64,000 bases of DNA from Roseovarius sp. 217 (GCF_000152845.1 NZ_CH902584.1:1474478-1538477); one strand, 5' to 3'; counted from the stretch's first letter, positions 8,734 to 17,799 are shown. Translations and numbers: made by a program. Notes: generated by a model not told the origin, from the letters alone.

Positions 8734-10314
8734 ATGCTCCATGCTGCCTTGGGATATAACGGCGCGGTGTCCGCACCCCACCGCGCCGCCGCTCTGGCGG
8801 GGCGCGATGTGCTGCGCGACGGTGGCACGGCGATAGAGGCGATGGTTGCCGCTGCTGCCACGATTGCCGTGGTCTATCCGCATATGAACGGCATCGGCGG
8901 AGATGGGTTCTGGCTGATCAAGCAACCGGGCAAGACGCCCGTCGGCATCTTTGCGGGCGGACAGGCGGCGGCGCTGGCGACACCCGAGTGGTATGCGGCG
9001 CGCGGGCATGATCGTGCGATCCCTACGCGGGGCGGTTTGGCTGCGCTGACCGTTCCCGGCACAATCGGTGGCTGGCAAGCTGCGCTTGGGGTGCAGGAGA
9101 CAAGGCTGCCGCTCTCTCGCCTTTTGGCCCCGGCGATTGCCTATGCCGAACACGGTATCGCCGTGACTGGTAATCAATCCCGCACCACGGCTGAAAAACT
9201 GGACGGGCTGCGCGACGTTCCGGGCTTTGCCGAGACCTTTCTGATCGGTGGCAAGGTGCCGGAGGCGGGCGCGCATCTTCGTCAATCGGCCCTCGCCCGT
9301 ACCCTGCGCCACCTGTCAGACGAGGGCCTGCGCGCCTACTATGACGGTCCGCTGGCCCGCACCCATGCCGCCTATCTCGAGGCCAACGGCAGCCCGCTGC
9401 GCGCCGAAGATTTCAGCGCCTATACCGCAGAGCAGGTGACGCCACTGAGTTTGGAGACATCGCAAGGGCGGCTCTACAACATGATACCGCCCACGCAGGG
9501 GATCTCATCCCTGATGATCCTTGGCCTATTTGACCGTCTGCTCGTGACGACGGGTGAAGGCTTTGATCACATCCATGGGCTGATCGAATCCACAAAACAG
9601 GCGTTCATCCGGCGCAATGCCGAACTGGGTGACCACACCCATATGGCGACACCGGCGCAGGATTGGCTGATGGATGCGGCGCTGGACGTGCTGGCGGCGC
9701 GGATTGACAAAACCAAGGCACTGCCCTGGCCTTATGAGCCCAAAGACGGCGACACGATCTGGATGGGGGCCTGCGACGCCGACGGCACCGTGGTCAGCTT
9801 TATCCAATCGGTCTTTTGGGAATTCGGCTCGGGGCTCACATGCCCGGACACAGGCGTCTTCTTTCAGAACCGTGGCGCGGGATTTGCGCTGGCTCCGGGG
9901 CCGAACCAGCTCGCTCCTGGCAAGCGCCCGTTCCACACGCTTAATCCCGCCATGGCCGAATTGCACGACGGGCGGGTCATGGCCTATGGCACGATGGGCG
10001 GCGAAGGCCAGCCCCAGACGCAATCCGCCGTCTTCACGCGCTATGTCCAGTTTGGCATGGACCTGCAAGCGGCCGTGACCGCGCCCCGTTGGCTCTTGGG
10101 CAAGACATGGGGGCAAGACACCACATCTCTGAAACTCGAGGATCGTTTCAACCCGGATCTGGTTGCGACACTGCAACGGGCCGGGCATGAGGTCGAGCTG
10201 ATCGCACCCTATTCTGATCTTGCCGGCCATGCCGGAGCGGTGGTGCGCCATGCCTCGGGATTGATCGAGGCCGCAGCCGACCCACGCTCGGACGGGGCCG
10301 CCATTACCGAGTGA
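8734..10314 (+). CDS. Gamma-glutamyltransferase-family Ntn hydrolase
   Basis: 526 residues, similar in length to the YwrD-type branch of the GGT family. The N-terminal half has AALAGRDVLRDGGTAIEAMVAAAATIAVVYPHMNGIGGDGFWLI, the typical large-subunit start. The likely self-processing and catalytic Thr is Thr341 in DGDTIWMGACDADGTVVS, where family members begin the small subunit. PFHTLNPAM and TMGGEGQPQTQ near the end are also family motifs. No signal peptide is seen, so a cytoplasmic location is likely, unlike E. coli GGT. It starts 3 bp after dctM, so the transporter probably brings in its substrate or takes up a related compound. The exact substrate is unknown. Confidence 0.85.
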   Translation: MLHAALGYNGAVSAPHRAAALAGRDVLRDGGTAIEAMVAAAATIAVVYPHMNGIGGDGFWLIKQPGKTPVGIFAGGQAAALATPEWYAARGHDRAIPTRGGLAALTVPGTIGGWQAALGVQETRLPLSRLLAPAIAYAEHGIAVTGNQSRTTAEKLDGLRDVPGFAETFLIGGKVPEAGAHLRQSALARTLRHLSDEGLRAYYDGPLARTHAAYLEANGSPLRAEDFSAYTAEQVTPLSLETSQGRLYNMIPPTQGISSLMILGLFDRLLVTTGEGFDHIHGLIESTKQAFIRRNAELGDHTHMATPAQDWLMDAALDVLAARIDKTKALPWPYEPKDGDTIWMGACDADGTVVSFIQSVFWEFGSGLTCPDTGVFFQNRGAGFALAPGPNQLAPGKRPFHTLNPAMAELHDGRVMAYGTMGGEGQPQTQSAVFTRYVQFGMDLQAAVTAPRWLLGKTWGQDTTSLKLEDRFNPDLVATLQRAGHEVELIAPYSDLAGHAGAVVRHASGLIEAAADPRSDGAAITE

Positions 10315-10368
10315 GTCACTCTTGGGTGTGTCGCGTGCGGCACCGCCTGAGCGGCGATGCCGGTCGTG

Positions 10369-10500
10369 CTACTTGACCGATTTGCCGGCTATCACGGTGG
10401 CGTTCTTGCCATTGTTGGAATTCGCGGTGGCGAGAACCTTAGGCTTTTCCTTCTTGGGTTTCTTTGCCTCGCGGTTGCTCTGGCTCTTTCCTTTGGACAT
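10369..10500 (-). CDS. Small lysine-rich protein (43 aa), function unknown
   Basis: A 43-residue frame starting MSKGKSQSNREAKKPKKEK and ending VIAGKSVK, with an ATG at 10500 and the purine-rich GGAGACGATCCC before it. Proteins opening with a similar run (SNREAKKPKKEK) recur as tiny conserved hypotheticals in alphaproteobacteria, from memory. The protein is very basic in the first half and lacks membrane segments or a signal. It may bind nucleic acid, but nothing shows this. It is convergent with the GGT-family gene, ending 55 bp from it. Confidence 0.6.
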   Translation of the reverse strand: MSKGKSQSNREAKKPKKEKPKVLATANSNNGKNATVIAGKSVK

Positions 10501-10894
10501 GGGATCGTCTCCTGAATGATCCCGGTCGGGCAATGTGCCGGGCCGGGTCGTGCTCAGGGGATCAGGGGGCCTGACAGGGTCAGGGCGATGAGCCCTCGGG
10601 CGCAGCAGGCACGGCGCGATGCCGGTGCTGTACGCAGCAAGATATGCAGGATCATGCGCGGCGGCAAGGGGCGGCCGCGATAGGCCAACCTTGTTCCCAG
10701 ACGCAAACCCCGCCCCAAACCCGATGATATCTGTGGTCTAGCGGCGCTTCAGAACTGCGTCGATTGTTCAACGCAGTTGCATACCAGAATTTAAAAAATA
10801 GTTGATTGCCTTATAGTCTCGCGCAAAAATGGCTCCTGCTGTGTGGGATAACCAATTCCCAAGTACCCCGAACTTTAATTCAAGGACGTATTCC
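10501..10894. other. 394-bp non-coding stretch with one inverted repeat
   Basis: No convincing gene on either strand. The only clear structure is a perfect 8-bp inverted repeat AACTGCGT-N10-ACGCAGTT (10753-10778), followed by an AT-rich segment leading to the 946-aa gene. It could be an operator or part of that gene's promoter region. The rest is GC-rich with short G/C runs. Confidence 0.5.
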
Positions 10895-13735
10895 ATGCCG
10901 CTTACAGGTGAACAAAGTAATTTCGTAACAAAATACATCTCCAAACGGACGGCGATGAAGACCATACGCGCGGCCCGCGACACGCTTGGCGACATTCCCG
11001 TTGGCGCGGCAACGGCCAAGGCGGGACTTGAAGAAAAGCTTGCCGATACGGGCCGGGTCTTGGACACTCGTTTGCCTCTGGATGATCGGGCAAGTGCCAG
11101 CGAGGACCGCCGCGAAAAGCACTTGCAGGATATCTTGTTGCGGGACGAGGACGGGCTGAACGCCAACCAGATCGTGCTGAAGCTCGCTCCAGTCACCGAG
11201 CAAGAATACAAGGACGCCCGCCGCGAGCCAACGGATGCAACGGACGCACTGGTCGTCGATGCGGCCAAGGCCAAGCTGGAAAAACAGCGGGCCATGCAAC
11301 GGTATGTCGCTGATGAAATCATCGCCAAACGCGAGGCCGAAGAAACCACGAACGGGCACAGCAAGCGCATGGCCACAAACATTGCCATTGCCGATATGGC
11401 GAGCCGGGTAAATCAGGGGTCGCTTGCCCACCATGCGTCCCGCCATGGCCCAGCCACGACGATTGAGCAACACATCACCCGTATCGCCACCGGGTTTGCG
11501 CCCGATGATCCATTGCCATCGACGCTTCTCCCCACAGATGTGGTCCCCATCACAACCCGCAGCGACACCGCTGGCGGCGTGACCGGAGATCCGGTCAATG
11601 CAAATGTTCCCAAAGTGGGGGTGGCGGGGCCGCATTATGCGACCGGAGCCAGCCGAACCGGCTCGGGCGAAGCGGCGCTTTACATGATCGAGGACGCGCT
11701 GGCCCAGATACATGAAAGCAGCATGTACAATCAGGCGAACAGTGGTGACACGTTTGTGGTCAAAACCCTCGCGCGAACGGGTGATGTTTCTGTGGGTGAA
11801 GCTGCCATGCTGGAAAAGAATTCTGGCGGGCAGACACTCAGCGCGCCTGTGTCCGGGGCACAGACGGCCCTGTCCAGCAGAAACGCCTTCCATAACACGC
11901 TGAACACCGGGACCGCGACAGCAAAGAACGCCGAGATCAAGGTCCGCGCCGAGGCAATCCTGATCCAGCGCGATATCAAACAGTCCCGGATCATCATCGA
12001 AACCTTGCCTGACGGGTCGTTTCGGACGATCACAGCCTTCCCAGACGCCAACGTAACTGCGGAGTCATTTGAAAAAAATAACGCCGCGGAAAATCTCGCC
12101 ACCCAGCGCGCGACAGCTCAGGCTGACGCCCTGAATGCGGCACAAACGGCTGCGACAGATGCACGTGCGGCCTCGGACGCGGCTATTCTGAACCGGAGCG
12201 GTGAACTGGCCACCAAACAGGCCGAGTATGACGCAGCTAAGGATGAAATTCATCAACTTGCGACACAAGATCCCGGCGGTCTGCAGCTTCTTGCCTTGGC
12301 GGTTGCGACGCGGACCTTGGCTGCGGAAGAGGCAGAACTGAAAAGCATTACGGACTCGATTGTCAGCGTTGAAACGCATCGCGCTGCTGCCGACACGGCC
12401 ATGACGGACACCACTGCCTTGCTTGCAGGTCTGGAAACAGACCTTGGAACCAAGAAACTTGCCTATGAGACAGCAGCAGATGATCCAACCAAACAATCCA
12501 CTGCAGAGGCCTATCAGAAAGCCTTGGAAGCACTGGCACTGGCAGAAAACAAGATCGCAACCCAAAAGAAGTTGAGAGACGTCTGCGACGAACATCTGGG
12601 GAAATTGCGGCCACAGGTCACCCCGCAAACGCAACGTCGCGATGAAGCCAAAGCCAAGTTCGATGCAGCCTTTGATGCTGCCCGGGATGAAACAGACGAC
12701 CCCACAGCGAACAAGGCCGTTCAGGCCGAAAAGACTCGGGGCGAAAAAAGCGCAGCTTTTGCCGAGATTACGAAAGAGCTTAAAATCCTCGCGGACAAGG
12801 CATCGCTTGCGGAATCCCTTGTGCAGGAGGTCAAGGACCAGCAGGCGTTGTCAACAACCCCGACCGATACCGAAGTCGCCAACGAGCGCACCGAGCGGAA
12901 AGACGCGCTGCGCACGGCGCTGGACAGCAGCCCCGATGCGCTTGACGCCGCCAAAGCGCAATGGTCCGCCGAGATTGATGGCGTTGAAGCGATGTTTGAA
13001 GACGATGCGGAGTTCCGTGCCGAAACCCTTGTCCGTCTGCAGTCCCGGCGCGACGCGGCCAATGACAAGCTGAACACCCTGCATAAGGATTTGCAAAAGC
13101 GCAAGGCGGAGGCCGCGAAAACGGACCCGTCAGACCAGTCTGCAGTGACCAAAGCCGCCGATGACATCGCTGCCCTTGAAACACAGTTGAATTCGGCCCG
13201 TGCCGCAAACGAAAAGCTGAAAAGCCAACTCAAAAGCGCCAGAGTGGACGATCAAAGACAGAAAAAATTGGACGATGCAAACATCGCATTGGCCCGCTCC
13301 GTGATGGAAGCGTCGGCTGCCGCGGTCGCCGCTGAAAAGGCAGAGGCCGAGGACACATCCGACAAGGTGGCGCTCAGGGCAGCTGCGACAAAGGCGGCTG
13401 CGCAAGAAACTATGCGTCAGGCCGAGCGGGACCGCCTGGGCGCGCTGATTGATTTAAGGGACGCGAGAAACCGTGAACGGCTGGCGCGCCTTTCTGCTGC
13501 CAAAACAGAAAACACCCTGACGACCATGAGGTCAGAGGTGTCATCGGCCCCCACACCCTTGTCTGACGATATGCAGAAACTGCGCGACAAAACCATTCCA
13601 AAATTCGAAGCGGTAAAGGTGACGGCAGAAAGTCTCGTGACGATTGCCGAAACCGCTAAAGGGGCCGCAGAACAGAAGTTCAATACGCTGCATTCGGGAT
13701 TTGAAGCCGCCAGCCGAGCATTCAATGCGCTCTGA
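10895..13735 (+). CDS. Orphan 946-aa protein: RHG-motif region plus long Ala-rich coiled coil
   Basis: I do not recognise this gene. ATG 10895 is preferred, with AAGGAC upstream; ATG 10829 would add 22 residues without a ribosome site. Residues ~1-170 are polar and helical. Residues ~178-385 contain AHHASRHGPATTIEQHITR (His179, His180, His184) and end in IETLPDGSFRTITAFPD. This arrangement loosely recalls C-terminal domains of polymorphic toxins, but that is an impression. Residues ~395-940 are Ala, Lys, Glu and Asp-rich coiled coil with repeated AAA/AKA/DAA runs. There are no signal, transmembrane or Cys-rich segments. It stands alone between the GGT-family gene and tRNA-Thr with an integrase remnant beside it, so acquisition by transfer is likely. 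It seems somewhat less GC-rich than its neighbours (not computed). Confidence 0.8.
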   Translation: MPLTGEQSNFVTKYISKRTAMKTIRAARDTLGDIPVGAATAKAGLEEKLADTGRVLDTRLPLDDRASASEDRREKHLQDILLRDEDGLNANQIVLKLAPVTEQEYKDARREPTDATDALVVDAAKAKLEKQRAMQRYVADEIIAKREAEETTNGHSKRMATNIAIADMASRVNQGSLAHHASRHGPATTIEQHITRIATGFAPDDPLPSTLLPTDVVPITTRSDTAGGVTGDPVNANVPKVGVAGPHYATGASRTGSGEAALYMIEDALAQIHESSMYNQANSGDTFVVKTLARTGDVSVGEAAMLEKNSGGQTLSAPVSGAQTALSSRNAFHNTLNTGTATAKNAEIKVRAEAILIQRDIKQSRIIIETLPDGSFRTITAFPDANVTAESFEKNNAAENLATQRATAQADALNAAQTAATDARAASDAAILNRSGELATKQAEYDAAKDEIHQLATQDPGGLQLLALAVATRTLAAEEAELKSITDSIVSVETHRAAADTAMTDTTALLAGLETDLGTKKLAYETAADDPTKQSTAEAYQKALEALALAENKIATQKKLRDVCDEHLGKLRPQVTPQTQRRDEAKAKFDAAFDAARDETDDPTANKAVQAEKTRGEKSAAFAEITKELKILADKASLAESLVQEVKDQQALSTTPTDTEVANERTERKDALRTALDSSPDALDAAKAQWSAEIDGVEAMFEDDAEFRAETLVRLQSRRDAANDKLNTLHKDLQKRKAEAAKTDPSDQSAVTKAADDIAALETQLNSARAANEKLKSQLKSARVDDQRQKKLDDANIALARSVMEASAAAVAAEKAEAEDTSDKVALRAAATKAAAQETMRQAERDRLGALIDLRDARNRERLARLSAAKTENTLTTMRSEVSSAPTPLSDDMQKLRDKTIPKFEAVKVTAESLVTIAETAKGAAEQKFNTLHSGFEAASRAFNAL

Positions 13736-14135
13736 GGCGGAGCGTGTCGGGTTAATTGTACGATCAGGCCCGAACCTTGTCATAGTCTCCGGCCATGTCG
13801 TTCAGACGATAGTCTTTTCGGAACTGCGCCGTATGGCAAGGTCCATGTGGAGGACGTCGCGGAGCAGACGTAGGACCGCAAGGTGCTTAGGCGATCAGTG
13901 CCTCCGCCTCTGTATGGCCGAGTGTCTTTATGACGTGCGGCTTCTCGATTAGTCCCGCTAGGGCAACCGGCACCCGCCGCTTATAGACCTAGGGCCCATC
14001 CCTCGTGGGAACTTGGACGTGTTTCACCGCAAAACTCCGCATATGCTAACCCCGTTGTGTATACGGGCGTGCATAACACAGGCGCAATGGAACAGGATAA
14101 ACGCCAATAAAATCAGTTTGTTATGGCGATATTTC
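13736..14135. other. Gap between orphan gene and tRNA-Thr, holding an integrase remnant
   Basis: This 400-bp gap has no intact gene. It contains the decayed integrase N-terminus described separately (13887-14042). The stretch 13736-13886, next in line on the minus strand, reads only as short broken frames and may be further decayed sequence from the same gene. The last 94 bp before the tRNA 3' end are AT-richer and show nothing clear. Confidence 0.5.
13887..14042 (-). pseudogene. Decayed N-terminus of a phage-type tyrosine integrase
   Basis: Read from ATG 14042 the frame gives MRSFAVKHVQVPTRDGP, a TAG stop, then VYKRRVPVALAGLIEKP followed by HVIKTLGHTEAEALIA and a TAA at 13887. YKRRVP followed by a short segment and then a KTLGxxxxxEA motif is the usual N-terminal arm (DUF6538-like) of tyrosine recombinases in this group. 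The rest of the gene, including the catalytic domain, is absent. It lies 93 bp beyond the 3' end of tRNA-Thr on the same strand, the classic position for an integrase of an element inserted at a tRNA. I searched by eye for a second copy of the tRNA 3' end and saw none. Confidence 0.55.
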
Positions 14136-14211
14136 TGGTGCCGCTGAAGGGACTCGAACCCCCGACCCCATCATTACGAATGACGTGCTCTACCAGCTGA
14201 GCTACAGCGGC
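14136..14211 (-). tRNA. tRNA-Thr (anticodon CGT)
   Basis: 76 nt with encoded CCA. The acceptor stem GCCGCTG pairs with CAGCGGC. The D arm carries AGCTCAGCTGGTAGAGC. The anticodon stem CGTCA/TGATG (one G-T pair) holds the loop TTCGTAA with anticodon CGT. The T loop GGTTCGAGTC is canonical. It lies 44 bp from the hemY stop on the same strand, and an integrase remnant follows its 3' end. Confidence 0.97.
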
Positions 14212-14255
14212 CCCGGTGGCGGCGCTATAGCATCGCGTATGGCAGGGGAAAAGCC

Positions 14256-15728
14256 CTATTTTTCGAGCTTTACCTCGTCCTCTTCCGCCACGATCTCGGC
14301 ATCGACGACCGTGTCGTCCATCTCCTTCGCCGCTTCCTTGTGCGGCTCGTCCAGCGCTCCCACGATCAGCGGCAGCATTTCCAGGCCTGTCGGCGTGGCG
14401 ATTGTGCTGTTCGGCGGCGCGCGCCAGCTCAATGTGTCAAAGGAGTTGCAATTTTCGCAGGTGGGGGACCATTCAACATGGATATGCTGGCATTTATCAC
14501 AGACCCATTGCGGTCCGCGGGGGGCGGACAAGGCCCGCGCCAGCCAGCCCTTGACCACCGCATCGGGCGCGCCTTCGCCCCGCTCGATCGCCGCCATGAT
14601 CGTCACCGCACGTGCGTCCGGCTCGACCTCGGCCAAATTGCCCAGCGCGCGGCGCGCAGCCGGAAAGTCCTCAGCGGCAAGGTTGAGTTCGGCCGCCAGC
14701 AGCCGCGTCTCGCGGTGATCGGGATGCACTTTCAATAGCTTGGCAAAGCGCTTGAGCCGTTGGTTCGGTGTCTCGTCCGGCTCGATCGCGGCAAAGACCG
14801 CGGCCAGATTGGGATGCGGGTGCACCAGCCAGGCCTTGTTGATGACGCGCAGCGCGTTGCGGGTATTGCCTTGGTCAATATAGCCGCGCGCCGCCAGCAC
14901 GGCCGCCGGGATCAGATCCGGCGAGAGGCGATTGGCCTCGATGGCAGCCTCGCGCGCCTCGATGGTCTTGCCCTCATCCAGCACATCGCGCGCCTCGGAG
15001 AGCGCCAGCACCGCATCGCGCCGCTTGTGCACATCGCGCGGCAGGTTGCCGTATTTCAGCTTGGCATTCAGCGTTTCGCGCGCGCCTTTCCAATCCGACG
15101 TCTTGGCCTGCAAGTCGAGCAAGGTATCCTGCACCTCAGCATGGCGTGGCTTGAGCGTAAAGGCGGTCTTGGCCAGTTTCAGCGCGGTCTCGGTATCACC
15201 CTCGGCCAGCTTTTGCCGCAGGATGCCGCGTACCCCGACAAAGCGGGTTTTCTCATTGGTCAAAAGGCGCTTGTAGACCTCTTCGGCCTTGCTGCGGTTG
15301 CCCGCCATCTCGGCGGCCTGCGCGGTGATCAGATTGGTCAGCGCCGGTTTGCGCAGATATTTCTCGGCCTTGGCGGCCTGCGCCATCGCCACCTCCCCCT
15401 CGCCAGAGGCGAGCGCCAGCATCCCCTCGGACAGCGCGCGATAGCCCTTGTCCTGACGGCTGCGGTCGAAATAGCGCGACAGCGCGGTTTCATCGCCATT
15501 GATGAACTTGAGCGACGCCACCAAGAGCCCGGTCAGTTTCATCAAGAGCCAAATGGCAAAGACCAGCACACCCAGCGCAATCACCGCCTTGATCGGGGTC
15601 AGGTTGATCTCGACCCCTGCCATCACGATACGCACGCCGCCATCCAGTTCGAGCAGGAAACTCGCGCCCAGCGTCACGCCCGCCACGAGGGCAATGAAAA
15701 CCGCAATCTTGATAATCGACCAAAGCAT
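14256..15728 (-). CDS. hemY: HemY-type TPR membrane protein with C-terminal zinc ribbon
   Basis: 490 residues. Two N-terminal membrane helices (about 5-27 and 45-70) precede a long helical-repeat region (~90-400) of tetratricopeptide type. This matches the HemY family found with heme-synthesis genes. It is not the protoporphyrinogen oxidase also called HemY. Near residues 409-440 there is a CDKC...CENC zinc-ribbon-like element (WVCDKCQHIHVEWSPTCENC), and the tail is acidic (DDTVVDAEIVAEEDEVKLEK). It is third in the hemD-mic60-hemY block with a 19-bp gap. Its role is thought to be an assembly or scaffold function at the inner membrane, as family knowledge. Confidence 0.86.
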   Translation of the reverse strand: MLWSIIKIAVFIALVAGVTLGASFLLELDGGVRIVMAGVEINLTPIKAVIALGVLVFAIWLLMKLTGLLVASLKFINGDETALSRYFDRSRQDKGYRALSEGMLALASGEGEVAMAQAAKAEKYLRKPALTNLITAQAAEMAGNRSKAEEVYKRLLTNEKTRFVGVRGILRQKLAEGDTETALKLAKTAFTLKPRHAEVQDTLLDLQAKTSDWKGARETLNAKLKYGNLPRDVHKRRDAVLALSEARDVLDEGKTIEAREAAIEANRLSPDLIPAAVLAARGYIDQGNTRNALRVINKAWLVHPHPNLAAVFAAIEPDETPNQRLKRFAKLLKVHPDHRETRLLAAELNLAAEDFPAARRALGNLAEVEPDARAVTIMAAIERGEGAPDAVVKGWLARALSAPRGPQWVCDKCQHIHVEWSPTCENCNSFDTLSWRAPPNSTIATPTGLEMLPLIVGALDEPHKEAAKEMDDTVVDAEIVAEEDEVKLEK

Positions 15729-15747
15729 GGCGCTCGCCTTTTCTAAC

Positions 15748-17016
15748 TCAATTCAATGTTCCGGCCAGAGCCTCTGCGGCGGACAGCGCCTCTTGGCGGC
15801 GTGTGGCCTCGGCAACCCAGTCCTGCATGGTCGCGCGCGCGGCCTCGGGCAGGCTTTCGATCTCGGCCAGCGCATCCGCCAGACGCTCCTCGGTCAATGC
15901 CGCCTCGGCACGCGAGAGCACCGCGTCGGGATCATCGCCCTCCTGCGGGTTCAGTGACCGGATGCCCAGCTGGCTCTTGAGAAAGCCGCCGACCCCGGCC
16001 ACCGTATCGCCGCTTTCAGCGCGTGCCGTGGCCAGCGCCGCGCGCGCCGCCTCGGGGAAGCTCTCGACCAGAGCGGCCTGCGTCGGCACGCCAGTATCGG
16101 CCTGATCGGCCAGTACATCGGGCACCTCGGCCCCGGTGTCGCGCAAATCGGTCAGCGCCGGGGCAAAATCGCTGCCGCTGTCCAGCGCGGTCATCACCCG
16201 AGTGAGCGCGGCGCGGCGCAGCGCGGCCATTGCGCTGTCGCGCGCAGCGGCCTCTTCCGCATCCGCGGCCCCGCGCAACGCTTCGATTTCTGACGCCTGC
16301 GCCGCGAGCGCCGCGCGCAAATCCTCCAACTCGGCCGCAGGCACGCTATCGCCCTGCGCCGCAGGGCGTTCTTCAAGCGCCGAAAGACGACCTTCCAGCT
16401 CCGAAATCTGCCCTGTAAGCGCTGTCAGCGTTTCACTCAGCCCGCCCATCTCTCCGCTCAGGTCTGGTGGGGTCTCCAGCCCTTGCACCTCGGCGCTCAA
16501 CGCCGCGAGCCGCTCATTCTGTGCGCTCAACGCTGCCTCGACACCCTCGTCGGAGTTAGAGAACCACGCGGGTGGAAGCACATAGGGCGCGGCGGCCACG
16601 CCCACACCCGCCGCCACTACACCGCCCAGCAGCATCGACCAGAAGCCACCTTGTCGGACAAACACCTGTTCGGTCTTCACCATGGCGGCGTGCTGCGGCT
16701 CTGCCTCTTCCGTCCGGGCATAAATGGCGCCGGGTACGTCTGCCCTGGTGTCGCTCTCAAATTCCACTACCTCAGGCTCGCGGGCCTCTGCGGCCTCCGT
16801 CAGCCCGTCCGACATCTCGTCATCGCCCGCCGCAGGGTCTGGCGCATCCGAGGTTTTGGGATGGTCCTCATCGGTCTCCGCCAAATCTCGCGCGACAGGA
16901 TCGGTCGGCGCGTCCTGCGTCTCAGGCTCCGGTGCTGCCTCTGTTACCGGATCGACCGCATCAGACAGCGCGTCCGCTTCGGTCTTGCCCTTTGCAGCTT
17001 TCTTCTTATCGGCCAC
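15748..17016 (-). CDS. Mic60/mitofilin-like inner membrane protein
   Basis: 422 residues. The N-terminus is acidic and disordered (1-118), then one membrane helix (about 126-149) and a coiled coil (~155-270). The C-terminal part resembles the mitofilin domain (SLNPQEGDDPDAVLSRAEAALTEERLADALAEIESLP). The place between hemD and hemY is known for the alphaproteobacterial Mic60 homologue, which shapes intracytoplasmic or inner membranes in Rhodobacter. The start ATG at 17016 is the only one near the hemD stop (48-bp gap). Sequence conservation is weak outside the C-terminus, so the call leans on domain order and location. Confidence 0.82.
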   Translation of the reverse strand: MADKKKAAKGKTEADALSDAVDPVTEAAPEPETQDAPTDPVARDLAETDEDHPKTSDAPDPAAGDDEMSDGLTEAAEAREPEVVEFESDTRADVPGAIYARTEEAEPQHAAMVKTEQVFVRQGGFWSMLLGGVVAAGVGVAAAPYVLPPAWFSNSDEGVEAALSAQNERLAALSAEVQGLETPPDLSGEMGGLSETLTALTGQISELEGRLSALEERPAAQGDSVPAAELEDLRAALAAQASEIEALRGAADAEEAAARDSAMAALRRAALTRVMTALDSGSDFAPALTDLRDTGAEVPDVLADQADTGVPTQAALVESFPEAARAALATARAESGDTVAGVGGFLKSQLGIRSLNPQEGDDPDAVLSRAEAALTEERLADALAEIESLPEAARATMQDWVAEATRRQEALSAAEALAGTLN

Positions 17017-17064
17017 CTTGCGCCACCCTTTCGAATCTCACGATGCGTCCCTGTCAACTTGACC

Positions 17065-17799
17065 TTACAGCGCTCGTTTTCCACCCTCAAGCCGCTTGGC
17101 CGCGCCGACTTGCCCTTGCACAACCGCAAGGATACCCGGCAGATCCGGCGTTTGCGCAATATCGACCAGCGTCGCCGCACCCTCCGGCACCGCTGCTGCC
17201 ACCTTGCGGCTTATGGCCGCGATGCACAACCGTGCTGTGATCCGCCCCGCCTGATCAAAGAAAATCCGCGCAGAGCGTGGCGACATCAGAGGCACAATGA
17301 CAACGCCCGCACCCCTCAACACGTTCCGCGCCTGCGCGCTCAACGTCGCCTCGACCTGATCGTAAACCACAACATCCTGTGCATCATGCCCGGCCGCGCC
17401 GAGGGCTCCCGCCACATCCGCCGCCACATGCGCCCCACGCAGATGCAGAAACGGGCCCTGCGTCCCGTCCTTCGCGATGCGGGCGAGCAGCGCCGTGGCA
17501 TCACCTCCGGCAGAGATTGCAGGCAATCCATACGTCCGCGCCGCCTCTGCCGTGGCATCCCCCACCGCGTAGCAGGTAAAATCGCGCCGACGGCTCAGGC
17601 GGCAGAATCCCTCGACCCCGTGCCGCGAGGTGAAAATCAGGACGTTCACCCCCGACAAGTCCGGCAAAGCCCCGTCGTATTCGATCCGCAAGAGGGGCGA
17701 GACCACCACAGCCACGCCGTCGCCCAAGACCTCTTCTAGCCGCTCGGCCATACGACTGGCCTCGGCTTCGGGCCGGGTGATCAGGATCGTAACGCTCAT
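17065..17799 (-). CDS. hemD: Uroporphyrinogen-III synthase
   Basis: 244 residues, the normal length. It closes hydroxymethylbilane into uroporphyrinogen III in the cytoplasm, a step of heme, siroheme and cobalamin synthesis. The sequence starts [21 protein letters not shown] and contains [12 protein letters not shown] and [15 protein letters not shown], the usual HEM4 elements. The frame runs upstream for 142 more codons over the divergent tsaD start; that part is a shadow, so ATG 17799 is taken. It begins the hemD-mic60-hemY transcript, divergent from tsaD. Confidence 0.9.
   Translation of the reverse strand: MSVTILITRPEAEASRMAERLEEVLGDGVAVVVSPLLRIEYDGALPDLSGVNVLIFTSRHGVEGFCRLSRRRDFTCYAVGDATAEAARTYGLPAISAGGDATALLARIAKDGTQGPFLHLRGAHVAADVAGALGAAGHDAQDVVVYDQVEATLSAQARNVLRGAGVVIVPLMSPRSARIFFDQAGRITARLCIAAISRKVAAAVPEGAATLVDIAQTPDLPGILAVVQGQVGAAKRLEGGKRAL

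Noticed and set aside
10315..14135. Direct repeat of the tRNA-Thr 3' end as the far attachment site of the islet
   Set aside because: Looked for a copy of the tRNA 3' end through the islet and saw none, so borders of the element are not claimed.
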